DNA from: Pararge aegeria
Taxonomy: Eukaryota > Arthropoda > Insecta > Lepidoptera > Nymphalidae
Assembly: GCF_905163445.1 (NCBI RefSeq)
Contig: NC_053195.1
Span: forward strand, 4,516,501-4,580,500
DNA length: 64,000 nt
Direction of reading: 5' to 3'
Both the position numbers and the translations under genes were made by a program. Below the pieces are notes generated by a model. The model had not been told where the DNA came from. It was given only the letters and a program-made list of their open reading frames with translations, and ran no database searches. Below, in pieces: positions 22,371 to 33,829 of this stretch. Numbering within the stretch: the stretch's first letter is position 1; every line of letters begins with the position of its first letter.

Positions 22371-22769
22371 GCCCGTTTTCACAAAGGAATTGCCTAAGTA
22401 AATAACATAAAGATTCCTAGGCATACATTTACCTTTCACCAATTGATCTTCACTAGGCAACTCATATAACCTAACTTGTCTATGGGTCTTGCCATATGGT
22501 GTAGTATTTTGTGTTTGTATTATCATAGTTTTCTATTTCGTATGGTTTTAAGGTTATTAAAAAAAATGTACTTATATTTTTTTCATCTGACAAGTTTACG
22601 AGGATATTTACTAAACTTAAGGTTCCGCTGAATCATTGTCGTAACTTTAGACGACGCCCAACGTCGTTAGAGAACGTGTAAGAGTTTTTGAAACGTTTTC
22701 TTTCTCTAGGAATCACCCAAACCACTTGACATCCGATTAAGGCGATTCCTAAGTTTTGTGAAAACGGGT
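22371..22769. mobile_element. Candidate MITE with terminal inverted repeats
   Basis: CCCGTTTTCACAAA at the left end is mirrored by TTTGTGAAAACGGG at the right end. A second partial copy lies at 3957-4070. No transposase frame is present. The target duplication is unclear; TAA occurs near both ends. Confidence 0.55.
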
Positions 22770-22774
22770 AAGAT

Positions 22775-23690
22775 CTAAGGAATTCCACAGAATCAAAGTT
22801 ATCTTTTTAGGAGGCATGAACCTCCGTTTTAATTTTTAAAAAATCAGTCTTTACGTATATAGATATCAAAAGAAGGCTTTTAATATCCATAGTCAGCCTT
22901 CATACAGGCAGTAATGAAGTATGTTCTGAATTCACGCTCCGATGGCTTCCTTTAAAGCCTCCGTATTCCTTACATCCAACCCCTACTCAGTTATATTCGC
23001 AAAGGATATATAAATCCCAAGTTTGTTTTGATACCGTATCAACTTTGCATGTTTCTATCTTTGATCATTTTTAAACGTTCCATAAGAAAGGTTAAAATTA
23101 AGGTAATATTATTCTGTATGTTAGCGAAATATACATAATATATGTGTCGTTCATGAAGATTATAAGTCGTTTCTTTATTTATCTTATTTTATCTTTGTAG
23201 CTGTAAATCAGCGTGACGAGTTTAAATTTACATCATAAAGATGGGTAGTGAAGATAGGATTAGAGAAGTAGACCCTCTACGCTTTTCTATTCCGGTACCA
23301 ATGCGGGTCAGAAGAGGGTTTTTACGATTACTAATATAATAACCAAAATCACTTAAGGTGCTCTTGGAGGCGCGGAATTGGACGCCATCTATTAACCTAG
23401 TATTACGCGGTCACATTTGCTTACCACAGGTTTGTGGTGGTTCGATATTCAAACGACATTTCGAACCAGGCAATCTATGATTCAATATTCCTACCACTGA
23501 CTTTTTTTCATTCTACACCAAGTCAGTAAGTGATGATGCAAATGTGACTTGAATTCGACACCTCTAGACTGTCAATTTTACAACACGAAATGTGGTTAAA
23601 GGTTTGCCACAATAATCATTGTTATAGAGCATGAGGGTTCGAAATGACACAACATTAATAAAAAAGACGAAACCGATTATGGGTTTTGTA
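22775..23690. other. Non-coding stretch
   Basis: No gene recognised. A short family E-like trace (CACTGACTTTTTTTCATTCT ACACC) is seen near 23495. Confidence 0.4.
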
Positions 23691-23699
23691 TCTATTTTT

Positions 23700-23850
23700 C
23701 TTTATGCCACTACAAGTTAACCCTTGACTGCAATCTCACCAGCATCACCATTTACGGTAACGGGCTAATCTATCGGATTCTACCTGACATCGTACAGGGA
23801 TGCTAAATCGCTTAGAGTCACACAATGCCAGGGTCCCAGATGCAGATGAA
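23700..23850 (-). mobile_element. SINE family E
   Basis: ACAAGTTAACCCTTGACTGC AATCTCACC, GGTAACGGGCTAA, CATCGTACAGGGATGCTAAA and TCGCTTAGAG follow the reversed family order. Confidence 0.75.
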
Positions 23851-24289
23851 TCGTGAACGAGCGATGCGAACGAACAAAAACCTCGTAAAGTAAACAGCTC
23901 GCAGGTGGCATGCAAAGCGCTTTTATATCGAGCACTAGGCGATTCCCCAAAGACTTTTATATAAAACCCTCGCATAACGTAACTTGATTTACCTGTAAAA
24001 TGTGCCGGAAGAGAGCGTTCCTTGCCGTATTGCTGGAATTATTCAATTTGAGTGTTTTTTTTTCTTTTTTGCGTACGTGAAAAACAATAATGGCTACCCA
24101 ATTTTTTCTATTCTGAACTTTCCATTTTTCAATAGTTTATAAGTTAAAAGTGACATTAAGTGTTTTGTAGTGTTTGACAGACTATAACGACTTCAAGTCA
24201 GTGTATATCAAGTCAACGGTGAATAGACGTTGCATGGCTTTTCTTTTTTACGAACACTAATAAATTCAGTTATTTATTTCATACCTAAA

Positions 24290-24570
24290 TGCGGTGATAG
24301 CGTAGTGGGTAGGAGCTCGATTTCACTTTCGGGGGGCCGAGTTCGAACCCTGCACGCACCTCTAACTTTTCTAAGTTATGTGCGTTTTAAGTAATAAAAT
24401 ATCACGTGCTTCAAAGGTAAAGGAATCATCGAGAGGAAACCTGAAGCATGCCTGAGAGTTCTACATAATGTTCTCAAATGTATGTGGAGTCCACCAATGC
24501 GCACTGGGCCAGCGTGTCGGACTACGGCCTTAACCCGTTCTCATTGTCCTGCCCTAACCTGTTGTGGGCA
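24290..24570 (+). mobile_element. Metulj-like SINE (family M), nearly full length
   Basis: The tRNA-like head GTGATAGCGTAGTGGGTAGG (box A) and GAGTTCGAACCC (box B) is followed by CACCTCTAACTTTTCTAAG, ATGCCTGAGAGTTCT and TGTGGAGTCCACCAATGCGC, then CTGGGCCAGCGTG. This is the order known from butterfly Metulj SINEs. Confidence 0.85.
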
Positions 24571-24579
24571 GGTAATATA

Positions 24580-25105
24580 AAAATTCAGATTGAAAACTCG
24601 AAAATAGACACTATAGAGTCTATTTAATCTGATGTAAATATTTCTCCTGTGTGTCCAACACTATTTGAATAAAATCAGGTATGTCTATATCAAAACATAT
24701 TCTCAATATCATTTATTCAACACCCTTAATGTCATTATAAAAAACCAATGGACTAAGTTTTTGGGCGCGTCGACCCGGCTCAAATCCCCATTGAGTTATG
24801 TTATCGGAATACTCTCCACAGATTTGGCTCAGTCGATATTATACCGGCTTCGGTTCAGATGAAAATAAACGTCCGAGCGAGAATTAGTGGCTTTGTGGTT
24901 CTAAACTGAACATTGTTTTAATAAGTTCACTAACGCCTTCACTTCTGACACTGGAAATTTGAACTGCAAGTATACTGACGCCCCAACTACCTAAACCATT
25001 TCCCACCCAATTTTGCGATCGGGTATTTGTCCTCTATACAGATATCGTTTCTTGTACGTAATAAAATATGTGTGGTACATAATGATTATAATTGACTGAT
25101 GTCTT
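24580..25105. other. Non-coding stretch
   Basis: No gene recognised. Confidence 0.4.
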
Positions 25106-25109
25106 AATG

Positions 25110-25342
25110 ACTTTACACTGAATCATTGTAAAGTCAATATCTTCTGATGATGCTCCGGTTTCGGAGCGAAACGTGCGTAGAGGGTACATTGCTGATCGGT
25201 TTTGTGTGGATTATAAGGATTGGAGAAATTATAAATTACACCACACAAATTCTCCTGCGTTTCGGAGTATAGTAAATTAAGCTTAATTTTCATAATATAT
25301 CATGGATTTTCGCAAAGTAACGCCTGCTTCTATCCAATAGAC
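25110..25342 (+). mobile_element. Repeat family R1, copy 2
   Basis: TGATGCTCCGGTTTCGGAGC then GAAACGTGCGTAGAGGGTAC and ATTATAAATTACACCACACA match the copy at 356-572. It begins with a shorter hairpin, GACTTTACA with TGTAAAGTC, in place of the 50-bp palindrome. Confidence 0.8.
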
Positions 25343-25734
25343 ATGACCTTCTGCCACTTTAAGTTGCTTACCCTTTGAGGTATGTCGGTGACCTTCGTCG
25401 TTGCGAATTTTGTCCCTAAGAGAGACTCCAAACATAGCTCGCTCCATAGCGCGACTTTAAATTAGTGGATCAGGTCGACTGTCAGTGTAGTCGACCACGT
25501 ATCGTCGTCTCGCCGAATAAACTATATTCAATACACAGTAACTTTCTCTTTCCTTCTCCCTATGAATTTTATATGAAGTGAAATATTATCATGAACCTAT
25601 TTATTTTTTGTTTCTGTTTAGGTTAAAATAATAGAAAATAATATGGAAGGATCTCTAAACATTTATTAAAATGTCCGAACAAAGTATGAAGGCCAAATTC
25701 ACTACTGATGTCGCTAATCACATAAGGCATTGTG

Positions 25735-26660
25735 GTCTGTCTTTTCCTTGGATTGAATCCCAGCACGCACCTCTAACTTTTCTAAGTTATTAGGAATTCA
25801 AATATTACTTGCTTCAACTGTGAAAGAAAACATCGTGAGGAAACCGGAATGCCTGAGAGTTCTCCATAATGTTCTCAAAGGTTTATTTTTATTTTTATTT
25901 ATTTATTATTTATGTACCATAAATTGTGATTGTGAACCTAAGATACATGAAGTGTACAAAGGTAAGATGTGAGTAAGATGATTTAATTGTGGTATAGGTC
26001 AAATAAAGGTACAATATACTTCATAACTACTAAGTATATTTAATATATCTAATTAATAACAAAATTCTGCATACTAATACAATAACTTTTGAATATACTA
26101 TATATACAAAATACATAAAAATAATATAATAAATATTTATATAATATAAATATAAATATATATTTACTTTATAGATATATATTTATATAATATAAATATA
26201 AATATATATCTATAATAAGTAAACAGTGATAAATATACTATGACAACGATAGATAATGCTCCTTTACATTGTGTTTAAAAGAGTGCACCGATCGGCAGTG
26301 AATAATATGTTCTGGTAGTAAGTTCCAAAGGTGTGTAGCGTGGACGGAGACAGATTTCTGGAAGAAAATAGTATTATATATAAGGAACATCAAGAGGATT
26401 TTTTGACACGCAAGACCGCAAGGGTCTCGTAGGCGGAAGACATAGCTTTATACGCTCACACAAATATCCAGGAGAAGAAGAATTATGTAGGATGTTGTAA
26501 AGGACTGTTAAAATATGCACATTCCGGCGAAAACGAATAGGCAGCCACTTTAAGGTTTGTGGAGTCCACCAATCAGCACTGGGCCAGCGTGGTGGACTAT
26601 GGCCGTAACCCCTGTAGTGGGCCGCTAATGGGTCGATATGATAATGATGATGAATCTAGT
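25735..26660 (+). mobile_element. Metulj-like SINE split by a LINE insertion
   Basis: The left part (25735-25885) runs from the degraded box B (TGAATCCCAGCACGC) through GCCTGAGAGTTCTCC to CTCAAAGGTTT. The right part resumes at 26552 with AAGGTTTGTGGAGTCCACC and ends in a (GAT)n-type tail. AAGGTTT is present on both sides of the insert. Confidence 0.85.
25886..26551 (-). mobile_element. 5'-truncated LINE inside a SINE
   Basis: The minus strand encodes KWLPIRFRRNVHILTVLYNI, then CERIKLCLPPTRPLRSCVS, and after a frame break HATHLWNLLPEHIIHCRSV, all typical of the C-terminal part of LINE reverse transcriptases. A long AT-rich 3' UTR follows and ends in an A-rich tail at the left border. The flanking 7-bp duplication AAGGTTT marks both ends exactly. 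The catalytic domain is missing, so the copy is dead. Confidence 0.85.
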
Positions 26661-26664
26661 CTTA

Positions 26665-27210
26665 TAATTTTAGCTCTTTTTGTATAGACTTATAGAAGTG
26701 CAATTCTTCTGATTTGTCAAGGCTGATTTCGAATATTTAAGTATCTCTGAAACATTGTTAAAGTCATTAAAACTCAATACCTTGGTATGAAAGGACACTG
26801 CCAGCAGTCATAAGTACTCCCAAAGGAAATTATTTTATTGTACCAGAAGCAATTGTGACGGCAACGAAGCATAAGAATAGTGTGCAGTACATTTTCTGCA
26901 GAAAGTTACTGTTTATTAAATGGAGTTTAATCAGACAATAACCACAATATGTACAAATAAATGGTCAAGCAAAATTGCTAAGATTATTCGATAGCTGCAG
27001 GCTATAACCGATACTAATAACATCTAGCAGGCTCCGTTAGAATTCATATTAAACCAATAACTAAAATTTAACTGCATATTCAAAGTATCTCAGTTACTTT
27101 ATGTTTTGGTTACATATAATTGGGTTTTTCTGGGCCGTTTTAGTTAACTGGACTAGTTTTGTAGTATACCAAACTTCTTGGAGACTTTTTTTGAGTTATT
27201 GAATTGACAA
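26665..27210. other. Non-coding stretch
   Basis: No gene or shared repeat recognised. Confidence 0.4.
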
Positions 27211-27214
27211 CGTG

Positions 27215-27450
27215 AGATGGTGATAACAAAAAAGAATACCCGGCTCGTACTAAATTAGTTTGTTGCGGGCTTCTTCTTAAACCAGGGTGCGTTTAGAACC
27301 TTCGTAGCTTTAGTTTTAAGTTAGCTAATATGGTGTCACCATCTCATGTAGGTAACATTTCACACATTTCCCATGAAGGATATATATGCATGATAAGTGC
27401 CATCTATTGAATAAAGATATTATTAACTCCGACTTTGACTTTGACTTTTG
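27215..27450 (-). mobile_element. Repeat family K copy
   Basis: Reverse of AACTAAAGCTACGAAGG, TTAAGAAGAAGCCC and CAACAAACTAATTTAG. On the plus strand, 27405-27455 ends with AATAAAGATATTA and repeated TTTGAC words, resembling a short-repeat LINE tail from another element. Confidence 0.55.
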
Positions 27451-27965
27451 ACTTGATAATATGTTTGCCATATATATTTTAATACAATCAAGTAAGTATA
27501 TTTAGACATACCTACTTATATTTAGTACAAGACTTTATACAATAATTAGTCGATTTGCCATTATTCTGAATGTAAATATTGTGATGAGACAGAAATTGTA
27601 ATTAATTTCACGAAAACCTGACGACATTTTCTCAGGTGAATACCCGTCTGTGTCACATAAAAATTGTCTTTTTAATATCGGTCTTGATTTTCATAAAGGC
27701 GACCCGTCACTGAGTCGAAGAAATTAAAATCCTAACCTAATTTACCCGGGTAAATTTATTCTGCGCGTTATTGCCTTCCCCGACGATATTTCGCCTTGAT
27801 TGAGCTCATTGATATAAAAACCCCAAGATACAAGCTTCTTTACACATGTAATCCCTAAAACCCTCATTTTCTTGTTTCTTCCAGAATAGCATTTTGATCC
27901 TTGTTTCTAAAGACAAATACTGTCATCCATTTTTAAAGTAAACCATGTTTTTTACATTGATTTAA

Positions 27966-29151
27966 GAACATACAGAATCCTCATTCAGCCATTATTGTAT
28001 GCAGTGCATTATGTCCAACAGTGAAAACGCCCCGCGCACGTCTCACTTTACACCCGCGGAATGTTGCTTGGTCACAATTTTTTGCCCTTTTTCCCAATTT
28101 TTGGTGAACGCTTCGAACATCAGTGGCAAACTAATGACTGTCAATTGCTAAATGGTATAAAGTGACTAACCGTTTGTTCGACAAACCAATCTGAAGTGGA
28201 GTGGTTTTTGATGCTTCAATATTAGTCGTGTAAACGGTTTCTGTATGCTCTTAATTCAGACGTTTTTTTTCTAGAGTTATATTCCTCCAAATCTCTCTTT
28301 TATATGCAAATATCTCTACTCATTAAAGATAATCGTTCTATAATGAGGAGAGAGATTTGCAATTATAAAAAATATTTAATATGCCTTTTTTGTGCAAAGG
28401 CAATTCCAGTACCTCGTCAACACTAACGATTTTCGGCTTACCTTGCTCGACGTGCTTGAACTTTCATTGCCGCTGTGGCTTAAACTCAAAATTTGAGCAT
28501 ATGTTATTTTGTCTACTTCAGAGAAAAACGGATAGGAGACGAAATATTTTGTTGCCACATTCTATACGGCAAACATCCCTTCGAAAGGACATTGCCCATA
28601 CACGGGCCATGGTTGTGTCAGGCATCTTGTTATTCAATAATAATCGAAACTGTGGTCGATCGGATCGGATAGATCGAATACTTTTACTTAAAACTTCTTT
28701 ATGCATAATCATTATAATTAGATTGGATTACTACTTTTTAGTTTCCATTTTCTCTGTACATATACACGTGTTAATGGCAAAGTTCCTCTACAATCTAACT
28801 TCTTTAATAATTTCAGGCATACAAATAATCAGAAAGGCAAACTACAGTCGTTATCAATTTGCATGTGGACTGTAATCGTGGCCTTATTATTACAGTGTCA
28901 AATACGACACCGCTATTTTGCCCACTCGTCACGCATTCAACGTCACGTGATGCGATGATTATGTTGGTCTACTCATTCTTGTTTATTTCTATTGAAAAAT
29001 CCGTATTTATACCCTAAACCAGTTAAGAACCTACTCAGTTAAGAATAATAAGAAGATATACCTCAAAAATCGTATTGTACGGGACGTTTTCTCTGTTTTT
29101 GGACGCAATGCTCTGCATGCAATAATGGCTGAATGAGGATTCTGCATGTTC
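27966..29151. mobile_element. TTAA-flanked DNA transposon-like element with long TIRs
   Basis: TTAA at 27962-27965 and 29152-29155 flanks inverted ends of about 80 bp: GAACATACAGAATCCTCATT at the left is mirrored at the right by AATGAGGATTCTGCATGTTC. Pairing continues through GTCCAA and GAAAACG. TTAA target duplications are typical of piggyBac-type elements, but the TIR does not start with the usual CCC, so the superfamily is open. The interior holds a 164-codon plus-strand frame (28381-28875) with no recognised domain and shorter minus-strand frames. It is far too short for a complete transposase. Confidence 0.75.
28381..28875 (+). CDS. Unrecognised 164-codon frame inside the TTAA element (doubtful gene)
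   Basis: Longest uninterrupted frame in the window. The protein begins MPFLCKGNSSTSSTLTIFGL and has a cysteine-rich N-terminal part and a hydrophobic C-terminal part (run of six isoleucines and IHVLMAKFLYNL). No transposase motif, signal peptide or conserved domain is evident. On the opposite strand a GTAAGC donor-like site follows SSSTSSK, so coding may equally lie on the minus strand. It may be a chance frame. Confidence 0.15.
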   Translation: MPFLCKGNSSTSSTLTIFGLPCSTCLNFHCRCGLNSKFEHMLFCLLQRKTDRRRNILLPHSIRQTSLRKDIAHTRAMVVSGILLFNNNRNCGRSDRIDRILLLKTSLCIIIIIRLDYYFLVSIFSVHIHVLMAKFLYNLTSLIISGIQIIRKANYSRYQFACGL

Positions 29152-29159
29152 TTAATTCT

Positions 29160-30515
29160 GTGGTCTAAAAGATCAGAAACTGTAGCAATTGCCTTATTTT
29201 TACTCGTATTCTCATCTTTTTCTCTCATTCAGTCTGACAGTTTCACCTAATAAAATATCTTTCAACACCGAGAGACATATAGAGACATATTTTGGTTCCC
29301 AAAAAGTTAAATAAAAATGTAGCTATTACCTTACTTGCTCTTCATTGACATTTCTCTCATATCGTTCAGGAGAACGAATGAATGTATGAGGTAGTTCACT
29401 CATTCACTTTCGCTCAAAAAGAAGACTGAACATTTAATATTCAATACATAATCAGTGTAGGTATCCTATGCTCGTGTCAGGCAGCCATTTATATAGCTAG
29501 TGTCGGCTTGCTGCGTTATGGGTTGCGAAATATGGCGCCATTTTGAATGTAAATAACACGCTGAAACACTGAACAGTGTATAATAATATGGTCCGGGGTT
29601 ATTTTATTACCGTGACCAGGTTTTATTCTTATCATAATATTACACCATAATCTACACGATATTTATATATTGCGGTGCTTTATTGAGCGGCTTAAAGTAG
29701 AAAGGTTAATTTATAGCATCTTGACAAAAATTTTGCAAAGGCTAGAGTTAAGTTTGAGTTATATTAGTTTGAGCTAGAGTCAGTAGAAGTGTATAAAAAT
29801 ATATAATTTGTTGCCTAGCGATATCCAATAAATGCCTCTTAAAAGTTTTAAGCCTGCACTCAAAAAGTGGCTCTTAAATTATTTGTTTTACTCCACCCGA
29901 GAATTGCTAACCTATAAAACGACAAGAAAATAAGTTTTGAATTATAATAACTCTTAAAATTATGACATATATATTGACATAGGAGGAACGATGACAATGT
30001 TTACTAAAACTTCGATTTAAATTAATTTGTTAGTAATAATAATATTTTGTAAAATAAGTTGAATGTCATGTTAATTTTTTATGAGACAGCATGATATTGT
30101 ATTTGATACGAGATTGTACGAAATTATCGCTAGATTTATCTATACTCATGGAATGCACTAATCATTTCAATATATTGTTGTAAGCTAGAAATGTTTGAAT
30201 GCATGTCTAATGTATTACAACAAATAAATAATTGCTGAAGGCTTACTTTGAATCCAATCTGTAGATAATTATTATCAGTCATTTACTGTGCAAATTCGCA
30301 ATACAAAATGTAGAAACAATTCCATAACTTTATATTTTCTGTGGCCAGAATCAAAATTCACAATTTATTAAAACATGGGTGTGTTATAATATAAACAATA
30401 GGACACATTTTAATAATGAACATCTGTTTTAATTGTAATATCCGCCGGTATCCCTTCTCACAATGCTTAGGTTTATGAAAAAATCTAATCAAACGAAAAC
30501 GGCACCCCTTTAGGT
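29160..30515. other. AT-rich non-coding stretch
   Basis: No gene or shared repeat recognised. Confidence 0.45.
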
Positions 30516-30519
30516 GCGA

Positions 30520-30740
30520 TAAATAAAAGATGACCCGTAAATAACTTTAGATCTCTGAGCACGGATTCTAATGAGTTAGAGAGAGGAGGCCGGGGCTAAA
30601 TTGAAACCGATTGCAGAAATAAACCATTTGTATTCAAACGGGCCGTCCGACCGGCCGCATTTTAATTTACTTACTCGAATTAAAAGTGCGCGTGATTCGA
30701 ATCGAATCCCGAGTTTTATTCCGATACTTTATTTTTATTG
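30520..30740. promoter_or_regulatory. Candidate conserved non-coding block
   Basis: GC-richer than its surroundings and free of recognised repeats, with GGGCCGTCCGACCGGCCGC and a TTCGAATCGAATCC word. No coding frame with splice sites fits it. A regulatory role is inference. Confidence 0.3.
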
Positions 30741-30744
30741 TTGA

Positions 30745-32070
30745 TTGAAGACACCGGCCTCCGGTTCTGTCCCCCTAGTACTATTGCACTTCTCGAAAAC
30801 TATAAGGGCTTTCGTTGTTCATATTAACCAATGGTGGATTTTGTCAGATATTCCAAGTTTCAGGTCTTGTGTCCAGCGGCTTTCTAGGTGCCTACTACTA
30901 GTAGATTTTCCATCACCCACTGAGTGGTCTAGAATTTTCCTAAAGATTTATTATACCGCTATATTCTAATACAGAATCTTACGTAATCGTTATTAAAATG
31001 ACAGGAAGATCCTTCTTTACTGTCTTATATTTTGTAGGTGGCTTTATTAATCCTATATAAGCTGGGGAATAGGACTTTGTCCCCTCATTCGGGGTATAGG
31101 GCACACACAATGCCTCCCCGTTGTGACCTGTCGGCGGACGCGCGTTTTATCTCGCTCCGGCTAAATCCAATCCTCTCTCTTCCGCTATGACATTCTATTT
31201 TTATTTTAAATTTTATCTGACTGTAGATTTTCTCTTTTATTTAAAACTCTAACAACTCGTAATAGAAGTCGTATTATTATTAGAAGTTTTGTTAGTATCC
31301 CGAGTTCCCCATTCTTTCATTTCATTGTAAATTCAACTAGGTCCATTCCGGTTTACTTTCCGAATCGCTCGGCTCAAGAAATATTTTGCAAATTGACTAT
31401 AAGTCTCCCGTGATAAAGTCGATTGTCTTCAGCCGTTTATTCTTTCAATTTGTGTATTGAAACGCCTTTGCAGAATTGAAGAGCTTCTGGGTATTATTTC
31501 CGGGGCTATTCTCTTAAAAGATAAATGCGAAATTCGATTAGTGACAGAATTGAATTTACACCGTGAAGTGTGTAATGTGTACCTGCGAATGACTCTTTGG
31601 AATCCCTGATTAAAAACTAAACAAGTTTTTTTTCTACACACGACATGGTCTGGTTTGGCCCAAGTGTCGTGTGTACGGGATATCTTTTCATTCGTCGTAC
31701 CACGATGGTCAAGTTATAACTTGCTTTTAAACTTATACTTGGTACCAATGAATAATAGACAATGGACACAATAGTTTATATTGTCTATATAACTCATGGG
31801 TACAATCAAATTTTTAAGAATAAAATAAAATGCATTTGAGTACTTCTGGTGCTTAGGAAACGGGTGGACAATGGAAGTGATGAAGTGTGGCGTTGGTGTC
31901 AATCACTGTTTCGGTGAAACACTATATTAATGCAGATAACATATTATTAGAGGTCAAGTTATTTCTGTAATAAGATGTATATATATACTTTCAAGTGTAG
32001 ATTAGAAATATAAAAGTATTAAACAACGTCAAACTATTCCTAATAATATTAAAAGCAAACAGCAAGCAAT
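30745..32070. other. Unique non-coding stretch
   Basis: No repeat shared with the rest of the window. 31065-31185 is GC-richer. A dyad, ACACACGACATGG with CAAGTGTCGTGTGT, lies near 31635-31672. No gene recognised. Confidence 0.4.
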
Positions 32071-32074
32071 ACCT

Positions 32075-32320
32075 TTGTGCAACTTTTTGGTTCGGTTTTT
32101 TGGTTTTCTTGCGCCGCTTTTATCGGCGGATTCGATGTTTATATTTGCACAACAATCTCCTGCAGCGCTTCCGTCGCTTTGTTGTGGTAATTTCATTAGA
32201 CGGTCGCTGCCCGCTGCATATTAATTGATGGGGACGCAGTCGCGCTTCCTGCACTCTTGCTTTTGCGTCATCTTTTATCAAGCGCTTTTTATGCGGTATA
32301 TTTTTATATACCAGCCATGA
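32075..32320. promoter_or_regulatory. Candidate conserved non-coding block
   Basis: Repeat-free and GC-richer, with TAATTT, TTAATTGATGG and TTTTATG homeodomain-like words between CGC-rich runs. Function is inference. Confidence 0.3.
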
Positions 32321-32744
32321 ATTTAGATGTATCGGTGATATGCATAACTGATTGAACTTCCTTAGTTTTATATTTTCATTTAGGTTTCCGTTAGTCTAGG
32401 TGTATAGTTAGAAGCTGACTTTCTGTTGGCTCAACAATCAAGTCTCAGCTGCTGCTACGATAGAAGGTACATACATCATCTGTTATGTAATCAGAGCTGA
32501 CTTTTTCGGCATGTTAGTTAGTCAATACTATTAAATACACTTAAAATGCAGGTCACAAATCTCCTGGAATGTGATTAGATAGACCAATAAACAAAAAAAC
32601 AATAAACTATACATTTCCTAGAAGAAGCCCACAATAAACAAATGTGTGTGTCTTTTACACAACATTATTGAGAATGGGCAGTTTAAAAGACTCTTATTAA
32701 ATAATTGTGGTTTGTTACAAATATTCGGTATATAAAATACTTTT

Positions 32745-33142
32745 AAGCGGTGATAGCTTAGTTCGTAAGGCATCTGCTTTCCTTTCGGGGGAACGCAACT
32801 TCAACTTTTGCAGATTTATGTGCTTTTTAATTGAAGCAATTAAAATATCAGGTGCAGGAAAACATCGTTAGGAAACCTGCATGCCTGAGAGTTTTATAAT
32901 GTTTTCAAAGGCGTGCGATGATTACCAATCTATTAATTGATAATCATTTAGTTAATAATCTTTTATTAACAATCGTGTATGGCAATAAAGGTTTTTTTTT
33001 ATTATTACTATTTATTATTATCAATCTGCAGTTGGCTAGCGTGGTGGACTGTGGCTTAAACCTTTCTCATCATGAGAGCTAACCCGTGTCCTGTAGTGGC
33101 CATGGGCTGATAATAGGTTGGTTTATAACAATGATGATGAAG
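32745..33142 (+). mobile_element. Metulj-like SINE with a 90-bp insert and a LINE in its tail
   Basis: The head AGCGGTGATAGCTTAGTTCG, the middle ATGCCTGAGAGTTTT and the distal part TGGCTAGCGTGGTGGACTG are in family order, ending in AATGATGATGAAG. Between ATTACCAATCT and CAATCTGCAG lie 90 foreign bases (32932-33021), and a LINE follows directly at 33143. Confidence 0.8.
32932..33021 (+). mobile_element. 90-bp insertion in the Metulj-like SINE
   Basis: Flanked by CAATCT on both sides (32926-32931 and 33022-33027). It carries AATAAAGG and then a T- and ATT-rich end. Origin unknown. Confidence 0.6.
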
Positions 33143-33407
33143 TTTTTTTTTTTTTAATATTAATAGCGGGCAAACGAGCAAGTGGGTCACCTGATGATAA
33201 GTGATCACCGCCGCCCATAAACATCTGCAGCACCAGAGGAGCCACCGATGCGTTGCCGGCTTTTAAGGAATTCGTTTATCCGCCCCTTAAATAACCCTAC
33301 ATTGTATTTTTGAGGAAACACATAAGATGGGAGATTATTCCAAAATTTGCAAGTGCGCGATAGAAATGATCTGGTATTTCGAACAGTAGAAGAATACCAG
33401 GCATCCA
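33143..33407 (-). mobile_element. 5'-truncated LINE with intact C-terminal codons
   Basis: On the minus strand an unbroken frame runs from about 33421 to a TGA at 33207-33205 and includes NTRSFLSRTCKFWNNLP and NVGLFKGRINEFLKSRQR, a LINE reverse-transcriptase C-terminus. A short 3' UTR ends in a poly(A) (T-run at 33143). GATGAAG flanks it at 33136-33142 and 33408-33414. The open frame and clean tail suggest a fairly recent insertion. Confidence 0.85.
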
Positions 33408-33510
33408 GATGAAGAGAAGAGATTATGATATTTGAACGTCACCAAGACTAACGCTGACCTAGGTTTCATGAAACGTGGAAGCTTGTTTACTCTAGTCAGG
33501 TCATGTTTTG

Positions 33511-33799
33511 ACGACCTTCCTGGCGCAACGGTGAGCGCTATGAATTTAAGCAGGAGGTCCCTAGTTCGATACCCGGCAGGTGCAATTTGGGAATTTATAA
33601 TTTCTGAATTTTCTCTGTCCTGCTCTGGTGGGAGGCTTTGGCCGTGGCTACATACCCGACCTAAATGATTTAGTGTTTCGGTACGATGTGTATGACTACC
33701 ATTTTCCCCAATAGATTAGCCCGCTACCATCTTAAACTGCATCATTTACCACCAGGTGAGATTGCAGTCAACGGCTAACTTGTAGTAGAAAAAAATCCT
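33511..33799 (+). mobile_element. SINE family E, full length
   Basis: The tRNA-like head has TGGCGCAACGGTGAGCGC (box A region) and AGTTCGATACCC (box B). The middle has GGGAGGCTTTGGCCGTGGCT, and the 3' part TACCACCAGGTGAGATTGCA with AACTTGTAGTAG precedes an A-run. GGTCATGTT at 33499-33507 and 33800-33808 is the likely target-site duplication. Confidence 0.88.
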
Positions 33800-33829
33800 G
33801 GTCATGTTAGTGTTGTCAGGTCACGTTCT

